Below are positions 1 through 8,236 of a DNA stretch of 64,000 nucleotides, in pieces. The stretch spans positions 461,337 to 525,336 of the forward strand of contig CBDHFT010000001.1 of assembly GCA_965262775.1 (NCBI GenBank), given 5' to 3'. Within the stretch, counting starts at the first letter, position 1. Each line of letters begins with the position of its first letter. The notes under the pieces are model-generated. The model saw nothing but the letters and a program-made list of their open reading frames with translations, was not told where the DNA came from and ran no database searches. This DNA is from JASGCL01 sp965262775. GTDB taxonomy: Bacteria; Pseudomonadota; Alphaproteobacteria; JASGCL01. Position numbers and translations under genes: made by a program.

Positions 1-2816
1 TTAACCCGCGGTGCCACCAAAAAAATTTGCCCGCCGCGCGCCATTTCGTTGGCGATAACCCGTTTCAAATCAAACGGGTTTAAATGCGCCACCATGGTTT
101 TAATCGGCAACCGCCCAGGCGGCGGCGTGGCGATAAGCGACAGATCCTTGATACCGTGCAACGACAATTGCAAACTGCGCGGTATGGGTGTGGCACTCAT
201 CGATAACAAATGAACATTTTTTGCCAATTCGCGGGCGCGTTCTTTTTGTTTAACGCCGAAGTGATGTTCCTCATCCACCACCACCAGCCCCAAATTTTTT
301 GGCGCGATGGAACGGTGCAGCAAACCATGGGTGCCGATAACAATATCAACCTCTCCCCTGGCCAATTCTTCTTTGGTTTTTTTAATATCGCTGGTGGTGA
401 CAAAACGCGACATTTGTTTAATACGCACTGCAAAATTTTTAAAACGTTTCACAAAATGTTGATAATGTTGCCGCGCCAACAATGTCGTGGGGGTGATAAC
501 CAAAACCTGTTTGCCCGCCATCACCGCGCAAAAACTGGCGCGCAACGCAACCTCGGTCTTGCCAAAACCAACATCGCCGCAAATCAATCGGTCCATCGGG
601 CGTTCCTGCGCCAAATCATTTTTGACGACATTGATGGCTTGCTCCTGGTCGCGCGTTTCGGGGTATGGAAACAATGACGCAAATTCTAAATAATCGCTGT
701 CTTTGGGTATCAAAGATTCCGCCTTAATCGTTTGGCGCAAAGCGGCGTTGCGCGCCAACTTGGCCGCCAATTCTTTTATCCGCGCGCGGGTTTTGGCCAC
801 GCGGGCTTGCCAATCGGCCGAACCCAATTTATCCAATATATTATCCAACGGTGGCGCGGGGTCGGGCAAATCGCCGTAACGCTGCAACCTATCCAAATTT
901 TCTATCGGCAAATATAATTTGTCGCCACCGCGATAACTTAACGACACGCAATCGTGAACTTGCCCGCCCGCGGTAACGGGTTTTAATCCCAAAAATTGTC
1001 CAATGCCGTAATCCAAATGGGTAATCAAATCGCCTTTTTTTAAAGTCGTAATATCCTTGATTAATTTTTCGATGGTCGATTTGCTGTTTTTGCCAGTAAG
1101 GGGTGGTGCCCATTGAAACTCCACCTGAAAAATATCGTGGTCGGTAATAATATCAATATTATTATTTTCGCCGCGCCAACTTTCGCCATGTTGCAATGGC
1201 AACACCGCCAGCAAAATTTTTTTTACGCCATCTTCTATTATCTCATCTATATTTTTTTTGTTTTCTGGGGTTGACCTATTGGCTTCTAAAACAATCACGG
1301 GCGGCAATGTATCATCGGCCAATAATTTTTGCCAACGGTGCAGGCTGGCGATGTTGTGCGCGGCTATCAAAATACTATGCGGTGATTTTTTTATCATCGC
1401 CAATAATTTTTCTTGGAATGTTTCGTCGGGCGCATCGGCGGTATTTTTTGCGCCCAGCGCGGCGTTATTCACCGCCCGCCGTGCCTGAACCACGTGCGTG
1501 GTAATAAATTCTTGCCAATTGGGCGCGTTATGTTCCCCTACCGCTTCATTGTTTAAGGGCGCGGCGGCATGGGCCGAGGTGAGGCGACCAGCAGACAGGG
1601 GAACGATGGGCATTGAGGTAGCAGATGTGAAGTTGGCGGCCTCATTTATTTTTTCATGAATACAGAAAAAATCTTTTATTTTTTGTTGCCAAGATTCGAC
1701 CGACAAAGAAAATTTTTCAGGCGGCAACGGCGGATAAATAAAATAATTGGGATTTTTTTTATGTTCTTGTTTTTTAATGGCAAATTCGGCTTGTCGCTCT
1801 TCATAATCTTTTTGCTTGATGGCAAATTGCTGGCTTATTTCGGCGGCGGCACGCCCGTGAAAAAAGAACAAAAAGTCGTCATGCAAATAATCAAAAAAAT
1901 AACAACATGAATCAAAAAACAAAGGATAATAATATTGCAAATCATTCTGGGTTAATAGATTGTTAGAAAAAATTTCGCCAGGTAAAGACAAAGAAAATTC
2001 TTCACGCATATTTTTTAAAAAATTCTTTTGGCTTGCGGTATCAAGCGGTATTTCCGATATGGGCAAAATATTAACCTGCTCTATTTTTTCCAAATTTTTT
2101 AACCGCCGTTGATCCAGCGGCGAAAAATAATTTATCTGTTCTATTTTATCGCCAAAGAAATCTATCCGAATGGGCATGGCTTGCCCTTGGTTGGACAATA
2201 AATTCATGATGGGAAAAATATCAATAATCCCGCCGTGGCGCACCATGTCGCCGAATGTTCGAACCTCCGCCGTGGTTTCATAACCCATTGTTATTAAATT
2301 TTTTAACAATGCCGCCATGTTGTAATCCTCGCCCGTTTTTATCGACAATATTTTTTGTGCAAAAAAGGAAGGCGGCGCAATGGGGGCCAGCAACGCCGCG
2401 TAGCAAGTGACAACCGCGAAGTTAACGTGGTTTTGTTGTAATGCGAATAAAGTCAGGGCGCGTTCGCGGATAATATCGGGGTTATCGTCAAACGGCGGAA
2501 AAGAAAAAATTGTTAGATGCGGGCGATGAAACAACAACCATTGTTTTTGCATCAACATTTCCTGTTGGTCGCGACAAACAATCACCAGGTTTTTTTTATT
2601 TGATTGGTTGCTGGCCAAGCGCGCCAACAACCCCGCCATGGCCAACGGTGGGGGAGGCGCCCCGCCAAGCGTTTGATTATGCGCGTCCCCAGATCCATCC
2701 ACCAACCCCGAAACCAAAGCAATGTCATGCGAATTATCTTTGCCAATTTTTTTTCTAAAATCTTGGAAATGCTGGTCGATGGTATTTTCAGCCGTGAAAA
2801 AAATATTGCGGGTCAT
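1..2816 (-). CDS. mfd: Transcription-repair coupling factor Mfd (C-terminus cut by window edge)
   Basis: An open frame runs without a stop from an ATG at 2816 to the left edge, about 938 codons, so the C-terminal part of the protein lies outside. Mfd binds RNA polymerase stalled at DNA damage, removes it with its ATP-driven translocase and recruits UvrA. The N-terminal half looks like the UvrB-homology region; the translocase follows with Walker A CGDVGFGKTEVA, DEEHHFGV as the DExH box and SATPIPR as motif III. Near 900-1130 the segment DLITHLDYGIGQFLGLK matches the RNA polymerase-interacting (CarD-like) domain. The start overlaps the stop of sdhE (ATGA), so the two are probably translationally coupled. 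There is an insertion-like, Ala/Pro-rich stretch near 1540-1640. Family assignment is firm; the unusual part is only the divergent N-terminal half. Confidence 0.95.
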   Translation of the reverse strand, partial: MTRNIFFTAENTIDQHFQDFRKKIGKDNSHDIALVSGLVDGSGDAHNQTLGGAPPPPLAMAGLLARLASNQSNKKNLVIVCRDQQEMLMQKQWLLFHRPHLTIFSFPPFDDNPDIIRERALTLFALQQNHVNFAVVTCYAALLAPIAPPSFFAQKILSIKTGEDYNMAALLKNLITMGYETTAEVRTFGDMVRHGGIIDIFPIMNLLSNQGQAMPIRIDFFGDKIEQINYFSPLDQRRLKNLEKIEQVNILPISEIPLDTASQKNFLKNMREEFSLSLPGEIFSNNLLTQNDLQYYYPLFFDSCCYFFDYLHDDFLFFFHGRAAAEISQQFAIKQKDYEERQAEFAIKKQEHKKNPNYFIYPPLPPEKFSLSVESWQQKIKDFFCIHEKINEAANFTSATSMPIVPLSAGRLTSAHAAAPLNNEAVGEHNAPNWQEFITTHVVQARRAVNNAALGAKNTADAPDETFQEKLLAMIKKSPHSILIAAHNIASLHRWQKLLADDTLPPVIVLEANRSTPENKKNIDEIIEDGVKKILLAVLPLQHGESWRGENNNIDIITDHDIFQVEFQWAPPLTGKNSKSTIEKLIKDITTLKKGDLITHLDYGIGQFLGLKPVTAGGQVHDCVSLSYRGGDKLYLPIENLDRLQRYGDLPDPAPPLDNILDKLGSADWQARVAKTRARIKELAAKLARNAALRQTIKAESLIPKDSDYLEFASLFPYPETRDQEQAINVVKNDLAQERPMDRLICGDVGFGKTEVALRASFCAVMAGKQVLVITPTTLLARQHYQHFVKRFKNFAVRIKQMSRFVTTSDIKKTKEELARGEVDIVIGTHGLLHRSIAPKNLGLVVVDEEHHFGVKQKERARELAKNVHLLSMSATPIPRSLQLSLHGIKDLSLIATPPPGRLPIKTMVAHLNPFDLKRVIANEMARGGQIFLVAPRV

Positions 2817-3073
2817 GGTTTATATCGATGAAGCATGTTGTGCAATGTTTGCTTGGTGGGGGTGGCGATAAAAAAATCTAGCAAGTCTTCTTCATCTTGT
2901 TTTAAAAAATTAATAAGCCTGCGCAATTGGTCTTCTTGCCAACCATCAAAATTGGTTTCAATCTCTTCCGCAAAAAAATTTGTTAATTGAATAGTTAATT
3001 CCTTGGTACCGCGTTGTTTACAACGCCAAACAATTTCTGCAACCAATTGGTTGCGCAATGGGGAAAGGGTCAT
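2813..3073 (-). CDS. sdhE: Succinate dehydrogenase assembly factor SdhE (DUF339 family)
   Basis: This 86-residue protein matches the SdhE/Sdh5 family by length and pattern: an N-terminal RNQLVAEIVWRCKQRGTKELTIQLTNF-like helix pair, where the family has R-x-x-WR-x-x-RGxxExDxLL, and a C-terminal helix bundle with the acidic DEEDLLDFF segment. SdhE proteins promote covalent attachment of FAD to the succinate dehydrogenase flavoprotein. The family's usual RGxxE motif appears here as RGTKE. The gene overlaps the start of mfd by four bases, an arrangement seen in other alphaproteobacteria where sdhE sits between recG and mfd. No sdh genes are in the window. The start ATG at 3073 follows only a weak ribosome-binding site. 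Confidence 0.85.
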   Translation of the reverse strand: MTLSPLRNQLVAEIVWRCKQRGTKELTIQLTNFFAEEIETNFDGWQEDQLRRLINFLKQDEEDLLDFFIATPTKQTLHNMLHRYKP

Positions 3074-3137
3074 GACATGATGCCAAATGATTTTTATGAA
3101 CAGGCAGGCCCGCTAGTAATTTTCTCAAAATAAAAAA

Positions 3138-3213
3138 TGGTAGGCCTGGCAGGAATCGAACCTGCGACCAAACCGTTATGAGCGGTCCGCTCTGACCCCT
3201 GAGCTACAGGCCT
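3138..3213 (-). tRNA. tRNA with CAT anticodon, probably tRNA-Ile2 (lysidine type)
   Basis: The minus strand folds into a full cloverleaf of 76 nt including an encoded CCA (complement of tgg at 3138-3140). The acceptor stem AGGCCTG pairs with CAGGCCT, the anticodon loop is CTCATAA, and the T arm GCAGGTTCGATTCCTGC is standard. CAT could mean elongator Met or the Ile2 tRNA modified by TilS. The overall sequence, with an AGGCCT acceptor and CGGTTTGGTCGC variable region, resembles alphaproteobacterial tRNA-Ile(CAT) more than tRNA-Met, but this distinction is an inference. Confidence 0.92.
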
Positions 3214-3273
3214 ATCAAGAAAATGATTAGAGCATGCCGCCTAAAAATTCAAGCGACAATACGATTTAAAGGA

Positions 3274-3579
3274 TTATTTTATAATATAAAATATTTCGTC
3301 GAATTCTATCGGGTCGAACAGCCCAAGGTAACGCCGACCATCTGTTTTACCGCTGGTTAAATAACAATTGCCTGGGGTTAATTGCACCCGTTTTACATTG
3401 ATACGATTGCTTAAAATATCAATCAGGTCGCGCATCGATTGCCGTTCGCTCGCTTTCCCCTTGCATAGGTAGGATAACATTTTGCCTTCTTGGCCAGCCG
3501 CCAACTGTTCGCGAGCGGACAGGTTATGCCCGAGGGTGAGGGAAAGGATAAGGGCGAGGCAAATAAAATATTTTTTCAT
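3274..3579 (-). CDS. Small secreted protein of unknown function
   Basis: The 101-residue product begins MKKYFICLALILSLTLGHNLSA, a clear Sec signal peptide with probable cleavage after the SA of NLSA. The mature part, about 80 residues, has two cysteines (in SYLCKGKA and PGNCYLTSG) that could form one disulfide in the periplasm. I recognise no family. It lies between the tRNA and the two small secreted two-cysteine genes and is read in the same direction, but a gap of about 190 bases with no visible gene separates it from them. The function cannot be stated. Confidence 0.65.
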   Translation of the reverse strand: MKKYFICLALILSLTLGHNLSAREQLAAGQEGKMLSYLCKGKASERQSMRDLIDILSNRINVKRVQLTPGNCYLTSGKTDGRRYLGLFDPIEFDEIFYIIK

Positions 3580-3767
3580 GGGTGATTAAGGTTAAGCTAG
3601 TCGATGGGTTTTTTTTGGGTGGCTATATTGGTGATAAGCCATGATAATGGTATTGGTAAATTGCCTTGCGGCGCATTGTCAAACCCTGTTATTTATAATT
3701 TTTATATTATCAAAAATAGTCGCGCGAGTCAAAAGAAAAAGATGTAGCCGTATAAGGTGGGGATGAA

Positions 3768-3801
3768 TAAAAAAGGCACCTGTTGAAACAACAGATGCCT
3801 A
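3768..3801 (-). terminator. Intrinsic terminator of the 55-residue secreted protein gene
   Basis: On the minus strand AGGCATCTGTTG, loop TTT, CAACAGGTGCCT forms a 12-bp stem with one T-G wobble and is followed by TTTTTTATTC. It lies 36 bases after the stop at 3837. The stem shares its AGGCATCTGTT core with the terminator at 4147-4180, so the gene and terminator were probably duplicated together. Confidence 0.8.
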
Positions 3802-3836
3802 CAAAAAATAAATTTTTTTGTTAATGAAAAAACGAA

Positions 3837-4004
3837 TTACATTTTCATCATTTTTTCGCATTTTTTCATCATTTTTTGGTCAGCGGCAGTCATTGACGCC
3901 TTGTCCATTTTCATCAACTTGTCGCATTTGGCTTTCATGTTGCCAGCAGAAGCGCTAGCGGCAAGAACCAAAGCAATAGCGATCATGAGAGATATTTTTT
4001 TCAT
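3837..4004 (-). CDS. Tiny secreted two-cysteine protein (paralogue of 4212-4397)
   Basis: The minus strand encodes 55 residues from an ATG at 4004: a signal peptide (MKKISLMIAIALVLAASASA) and then a mature part of about 35 residues rich in Met and Lys, with the pattern C-DKLMKMDK...TAADQKMMKK-C. A strong Shine-Dalgarno (TAAGGAG) stands 8 bases before the start. The mature part parallels the next gene upstream, which reads C-DQLRQLD...TPEDKKYLED-C-KK, so they are tandem paralogues. Two cysteines some 19-20 residues apart suggest a disulfide-closed helical hairpin in the periplasm; this is inference. The gene is below the size limit of usual gene finders. No known family is recognised. Confidence 0.75.
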   Translation of the reverse strand: MKKISLMIAIALVLAASASAGNMKAKCDKLMKMDKASMTAADQKMMKKCEKMMKM

Positions 4005-4146
4005 GAGGTATACTCCTTATATTTTTATTAAGATTGTTATCGCTGGCATTATTGTCAGCGGATAAATGATAGAAATTTATTTTTTAGGAATGGCAAGTTG
4101 TGCGATTGCCATTTACCTTGCAATCACAAAATGTCGCCAAATAAAA

Positions 4147-4180
4147 AAGGCATCTGTTTTAAGAAAAAAACAGATGCCTT
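4147..4180 (-). terminator. Intrinsic terminator of the 61-residue secreted protein gene
   Basis: AAGGCATCTGTTTT and AAAACAGATGCCTT are perfect inverted repeats flanking a short A-rich loop, followed on the minus strand by TTTTTTAT. It lies about 30 bases after the stop at 4212. The stem core is the same as that at 3768-3801. Confidence 0.8.
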
Positions 4181-4211
4181 CAAAAATAAACTTTTTGCTA
4201 GAAGTTAAATA

Positions 4212-4397
4212 TTATAGTTTTGCTTTTTTGCAATCTTCTAAATATTTTTTATCTTCTGGAGTGATGGTAGTTGTACCAGCGGTATCCAATTGTCTCAATT
4301 GGTCGCACTTGGCTTTGTCAACCTTGGCAGCTTGGGCAGCAACCGCGGCTGAAGTGATAACAAAGGTCAGAGCTAAAAGAGCAAAGATTTTTTTCAT
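4212..4397 (-). CDS. Tiny secreted two-cysteine protein (paralogue of 3837-4004)
   Basis: The likely start is the ATG at 4397, which has AGGAG nine bases upstream and gives MKKIFALLALTFVITSAAVAAQA as a signal peptide; longer frames starting upstream have no ribosome-binding site. The 61-residue precursor leaves a mature peptide of about 38 residues, AKVDKAKCDQLRQLD...TPEDKKYLEDCKK. The two cysteines and the spacing of Leu, Asp and Lys match the neighbouring 55-residue protein. Function unknown; the pair could be small periplasmic or envelope-stress proteins, but nothing in the sequence proves this. A spacer of about 200 bases between the two genes contains the terminator and no other gene. 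Confidence 0.75.
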   Translation of the reverse strand: MKKIFALLALTFVITSAAVAAQAAKVDKAKCDQLRQLDTAGTTTITPEDKKYLEDCKKAKL

Positions 4398-4622
4398 GTT
4401 TGTTTCTCCTTTCGTGAGTAAAAAACGATGTGAGTAAAAAATGTTCCAAACTTCATTGCCTGGAACATTTACGAATATAAACTCTTTTCTTTTTAAGGTC
4501 AAGCAAAGTAGGATTTTTTTTGCATTAAATCGCTTTTTTTAAAAATATTTTGCATTTTTAGACAAAAAATAGATATTTATTCTTGAATTTTTAAGTTTCG
4601 CAACTTTCTATTTACTTAATTA

Positions 4623-4784
4623 CTATTTGCGCTGTATTTTACATTTGATTTCTGTTTTTTTTGGGCCGACATCGTGCGCTTGAATTAAGCTAGCGGTGGC
4701 GCGCGAAGACAAATTTACACCGCGAATGGCAAAATGGTGCAGTTTTGCCGCAATGAAAGGGCTACGGGGTGGGCAAACGCCCGT
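4623..4784 (-). other. Intergenic stretch with a possible gene remnant
   Basis: Between the small secreted gene and the racemase gene lie about 400 bases without a normal gene. Most of it is AT-rich, but 4670-4785 is clearly richer in GC. On the minus strand this part holds a 53-codon open frame with no ATG, GTG or TTG start, reading ...SPFIAAKLHHFAIRGVNLSS... and ending in TAG at 4623. The residue pattern looks protein-like, so it may be a degraded 3' end of a gene, or a coincidence. A short GGGC-AAAC-GCCC inverted repeat at 4771-4782 may be a weak end signal for the transporter operon. Confidence 0.25.
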
Positions 4785-4810
4785 TTAATAATTTTTATGG
4801 TATAAAAAAA

Positions 4811-5521
4811 TTAGCCCTTAGCGCGCGGATAGGCGTAAGAATTTATTTTGCTGGTGCTAAGCCCCGCCCCGATGATTGCTTCGCACATTTTCACCGCCGT
4901 CGCCACACCGTCGATGACGGGCAAGCCGCAGGCCTTGCTCAGATCCTTGGTCAGGTCGGCCATGCCCGCGCAACCCAATATAATGGCTTCGCAATTATCT
5001 TCACGCACCGCACGCATGATTTCATCTTTAATTTTTTGTCGCGCTTCATCGCCCTTGCGCCCTTCTTCTTCTAATTGCAACACGGGAATATCGGCGGCGC
5101 GGACCTTGCGGCAAAAATGCGCCATGCCATATTTGTGGGCTAATTCTTCGATAATCGGCACCGACCGTTGCAAAGTTGTCACCACCGAAAAAGACGTTGC
5201 CAACATCGACGCGGCGTGCATTGCCGCTTCGCAAATGCCAAGCACGGGTCCCGCAACAATTTCGCGGCAAGCACCAAGCCCAGGATCATCGAAACAGGCC
5301 AAGACAAAACCATCGGCCCCCGCGGCTTCGGCTTTTTTCATTTCGCGTAACAGGGATGGCAGGCTCATGGCCTCGTCATAATGCCCCTCGATAGATGCAG
5401 GGGTGTCGGTGGGGTTGCTGGCAATAATTTCGGTGCCAGCATTTTTTATTTTTTCTGCCACCAAGCGACATTTTTCTGTCATGCTGGCGGTTGAATTGGG
5501 GTTGATAATCGCGATTTTCAT
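4811..5521 (-). CDS. Aspartate/glutamate/hydantoin racemase family protein
   Basis: The 236-residue protein starts MKIAIINPNSTASMTE, the typical opening of hydantoin racemases and related Asp/Glu racemase-superfamily enzymes. The two catalytic cysteines of this fold are visible as LACFDDPG (Cys76) and LGCAGM (Cys184), one in each half of the pseudo-symmetric protein. Such enzymes racemise 5-substituted hydantoins or related alpha-carbon acids by two-base chemistry; allantoin racemase and maleate isomerase are relatives, so the substrate cannot be fixed. It is the last gene of the transporter operon, 9 bases after livF, which suggests that the transported compound, perhaps a hydantoin, amide or D-amino acid, is its substrate. 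That link is inferred from context. Confidence 0.85.
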   Translation of the reverse strand: MKIAIINPNSTASMTEKCRLVAEKIKNAGTEIIASNPTDTPASIEGHYDEAMSLPSLLREMKKAEAAGADGFVLACFDDPGLGACREIVAGPVLGICEAAMHAASMLATSFSVVTTLQRSVPIIEELAHKYGMAHFCRKVRAADIPVLQLEEEGRKGDEARQKIKDEIMRAVREDNCEAIILGCAGMADLTKDLSKACGLPVIDGVATAVKMCEAIIGAGLSTSKINSYAYPRAKG

Positions 5522-5530
5522 TTTTGAATG

Positions 5531-6250
5531 CTATCCACCCAAATACATTTTTTTGATTTGCGGGTTGTTGCGTAATTTTTTTGATTCGCCGCTCATGGCT
5601 ATTTCGCCCGTGCTGATAAGGTAAGTGTAGTGAGAAATACTCATGGCCAATTGTGAATTTTGTTCAACCAACACCACCGACACATTGTCGTCGCGATTGA
5701 TGCTGATGATGGAGCGTGCGATGTCTTGCACCAATTTGGGGGCAATGCCCAGCGATGGTTCGTCCAGCAACAATAGTTTGGGGCGTGCCATCAGGGCGCG
5801 GCCAATCACCAACATCTGTTGTTCGCCACCGCTCATGGTCGAGGCTTGCTGGTTAAAACGTTCTTTAAGGCGTGGAAACTTCACCAACATTTTTTCTAAA
5901 TCATCGGCAATTCCTTTTTTATCATGCCTTGTGAAAGCGCCCATCAACAAATTGTCTTTTACCGACATGAATGGAAAAACATGGCGACCTTCGGGCACCA
6001 TGACGATGCCTTTTTTAACCAAGGTTTCCGCGGCCAAGCCGTTTATTTTTTCGCCTTGAAAATAAATTTCCCCGCTGGCAATGGGGCGAAGCCCCGTGAT
6101 GGCGCGTAAGGTCGATGATTTCCCCGCGCCGTTTGTTCCTATCAAGGCTACGGTTTCGCCCGCCTTCACCTCCAGCGAGACGCTTTTCAAAGCCCTCACC
6201 TTGCCATAATTAAGGATGATATTTTTGATTTCTAAAATATTTTTTGTCAT
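5531..6250 (-). CDS. livF: Branched-chain amino acid-type ABC transporter ATP-binding protein LivF
   Basis: A 239-residue ATPase with Walker A GTNGAGKSST, signature MSGGEQQML and Walker B LLLLDEPSLGIAP, the last being the hallmark of the LivF branch of the family. It would pair with LivG on the inner face of the membrane to power uptake by the LivHM permeases. It follows livG by 17 bases with an AGGAA ribosome-binding site. The LivF/LivG class covers transporters for branched-chain amino acids, urea, amides and aromatic compounds, so the symbol denotes the family and not a proven substrate. Confidence 0.93.
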   Translation of the reverse strand: MTKNILEIKNIILNYGKVRALKSVSLEVKAGETVALIGTNGAGKSSTLRAITGLRPIASGEIYFQGEKINGLAAETLVKKGIVMVPEGRHVFPFMSVKDNLLMGAFTRHDKKGIADDLEKMLVKFPRLKERFNQQASTMSGGEQQMLVIGRALMARPKLLLLDEPSLGIAPKLVQDIARSIISINRDDNVSVVLVEQNSQLAMSISHYTYLISTGEIAMSGESKKLRNNPQIKKMYLGG

Positions 6251-6267
6251 GTTTTTATATTCCTTTT

Positions 6268-7050
6268 TTATATGCCGATGCTATCGTCCTTGACGCCCAG
6301 GTAAGCCTCAACAACCCTCTCATTGTTTTGAATATCGCGCGGCGAACCTTCGGCGATTTTTTCACCAAAATTTAAAACCACAATACGGTCAGAAATTTGC
6401 ATCACGGCGTGCATGTCATGCTCGACCAACAAAACGGTGATGCCTTTTTTTCTAATGGCATAAACCATTTTGACGGCGGCGGCGGTTTCTTCCATATTCA
6501 TGCCAGCAAATGGTTCATCCAACAACAAAACTTTTGGCGCGGCCGACAACCCAATGGCAATCCCCAGGGCGCGTAAATAACCATGGGGCAGGTTAAGGGC
6601 AAATTCGTTTGCCACCTTTTCTAACCCGACCAGTTTTAATATCTCCATCGCCGAATCTTGGAATCGTTTGTTATCCAACCTGGCATTTTTTGAATTGATA
6701 AAAAATCCAAACAAATTGGCCTTGGCTTGCAAATGGTGCGCGGTGATAACATTATCCAACACCGACATGTTGCGGAATATGGTGGTTTCTTGGAAAGTTC
6801 TAATTACGCCGCGCCGCGCCGCCAAATGTGGTGCCAGGCCCGATATGCGTTTGCCTTCAAAAATAACCTGGCCCGAGGTTGGCAATAAAAATGAAGAAAT
6901 AAGTTTAAACAATGTCGATTTCCCCGCCCCGTTGGGACCAATCACCGACAGGATTTCGTTCTTTTTCACATCGAACGAAATTTTATTGACCGCAGTCAAA
7001 CCACCAAATTTTTTGGTAATTTCTTTAACGCTAAAAAATTCGCCGCTCAT
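6268..7050 (-). CDS. livG: Branched-chain amino acid-type ABC transporter ATP-binding protein LivG
   Basis: A 260-residue ATPase with Walker A GPNGAGKSTLF, Walker B VLLLDEPFAGM and the long insertion (residues about 85-130) that separates LivG from LivF. The signature segment is unusual: where most LivG proteins have LSGGQQR or LSYGxQR, this one reads LPHGYLRALGIA, which keeps the position but loses the LSGG consensus in the manner of some LivG proteins. The ATG follows the livM stop directly (TAAATG), so the two are translationally coupled. It should form the second half of the ATPase pair with LivF. Confidence 0.92.
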   Translation of the reverse strand: MSGEFFSVKEITKKFGGLTAVNKISFDVKKNEILSVIGPNGAGKSTLFKLISSFLLPTSGQVIFEGKRISGLAPHLAARRGVIRTFQETTIFRNMSVLDNVITAHHLQAKANLFGFFINSKNARLDNKRFQDSAMEILKLVGLEKVANEFALNLPHGYLRALGIAIGLSAAPKVLLLDEPFAGMNMEETAAAVKMVYAIRKKGITVLLVEHDMHAVMQISDRIVVLNFGEKIAEGSPRDIQNNERVVEAYLGVKDDSIGI

Positions 7051-8160
7051 TTATTTTTTCCCCCTTGTCGATGTTGTCGATGTTGATTTGGATTTTTTAT
7101 TCTTGCTTTTCGCGCCCGACAGCCCTGTATTACTTTGCATCATGTTTTTGCTTTCTTTGCGGTCGCGGCGCGCGCTTAATAATTCAGACCAATTGATTGA
7201 TAACAAGCCATTGGGTAAAAATAACATTAACGATATCATCATGGTGGCGTAGATAAACAATTGATAATCCCCCATGACCGACAACCAATCCCATGCAAAA
7301 TAAAGCGCGCTGGCCCCGATGATGGGACCAAACACATTGCCCAAACCACCCACGAAGCAATAGAGCATGAAATCAACCGAATCCTTCACCACAAAGGCGG
7401 AGGGAGAAATGGATTGCAAATGAGCAATGAATATCGCCCCGCCAACCCCGCCAAGGAACGACGAAATAGCATAAGAAATAAGGCGGAGGCGCGCCACATC
7501 AACCCCGATGGAACTTGCCAATTCTTCATTTTGCTGTAACGACCGCGACAAAATGCCTTGGCGCGAATGCACCAGGCGATACATCAATAAAATAGCAATA
7601 AGCAGGACGATAATCGCCAAATAATAAAACCCAACCTTAACATCGGGCAGGCTGTTGAAATCAGGAAACAATGTAACACCAAAAATAGTAAGGCCGCTGG
7701 GGGTGGGCAAGCCCGTAATGCCTTGCGATGAACCAGTAAAACGTTGCATGGTTTGCGACAAAGCCAACAGGGTGGTGACTTGGGTCAGGGTGAGGGACAC
7801 CATGGCAAAATAAACCCCGCGCAAACGCAAAATGGGGAAGCCAATCAAGAGGCTGATAAAACTGGCGCCCAAACCCGCGAGGGGCAGCGATGCCCAAAAA
7901 GAAAACCCCATTTTTGAAACACAATAGGCCGAGATATAACCGCCAATCAAAGCAAAGGCCCCCTGGCCAATATTGATACGCCCCATGTAAAAAGTCAACC
8001 ACACGCCCAGGCTGATAAAACTAAGCAGGGCAATATCTATCAAATTGCCCATGACATACCAATTTTTGTTGGCAATCAAAATACTGGGAACGACGAACAA
8101 AAACAAAACCACCGTCACAAGGAAGGTAATAAATTTTATATTAAAAAATATTTTTTTCAT
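7051..8160 (-). CDS. livM: Branched-chain amino acid-type ABC transporter permease LivM
   Basis: A 369-residue inner-membrane protein with about ten hydrophobic segments. The LivM signatures are there: the GxxSFGHGxFFxxGAY-like N-terminal part appears as MGRINIGQGAFALIGGYISA, and the conserved GGVGGAIF and VGGLGNVFGPIIGA motifs contact the ATPases. The C-terminus carries an extra tail of about 30 residues, rich in Lys, Ser and Thr (SKNKKSKSTSTTSTRGKK), which is not part of the family fold and would face the cytoplasm. The ATG at 8160 opens MKKIFFNIKF. The gene lies between livH (gap of 76 bases) and livG (no gap). Confidence 0.92.
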   Translation of the reverse strand: MKKIFFNIKFITFLVTVVLFLFVVPSILIANKNWYVMGNLIDIALLSFISLGVWLTFYMGRINIGQGAFALIGGYISAYCVSKMGFSFWASLPLAGLGASFISLLIGFPILRLRGVYFAMVSLTLTQVTTLLALSQTMQRFTGSSQGITGLPTPSGLTIFGVTLFPDFNSLPDVKVGFYYLAIIVLLIAILLMYRLVHSRQGILSRSLQQNEELASSIGVDVARLRLISYAISSFLGGVGGAIFIAHLQSISPSAFVVKDSVDFMLYCFVGGLGNVFGPIIGASALYFAWDWLSVMGDYQLFIYATMMISLMLFLPNGLLSINWSELLSARRDRKESKNMMQSNTGLSGAKSKNKKSKSTSTTSTRGKK

Positions 8161-8236
8161 GATGATGCTTGGTTGTTAGATAATAATGAATAGGTGATGG
8201 TTTGGTTGCGTTCAACCCCAATGTAGCCCCCCTAGT

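Noticed and set aside
4066..4437. Plus-strand frame of 123 codons over the small secreted gene
   Set aside because: It is the antisense of the two-cysteine gene at 4212-4397, which has a signal peptide, ribosome-binding site and terminator; the plus frame has none.
7261..7539. Plus-strand frame inside livM
   Set aside because: It is antisense to conserved LivM transmembrane segments and has no start signal.
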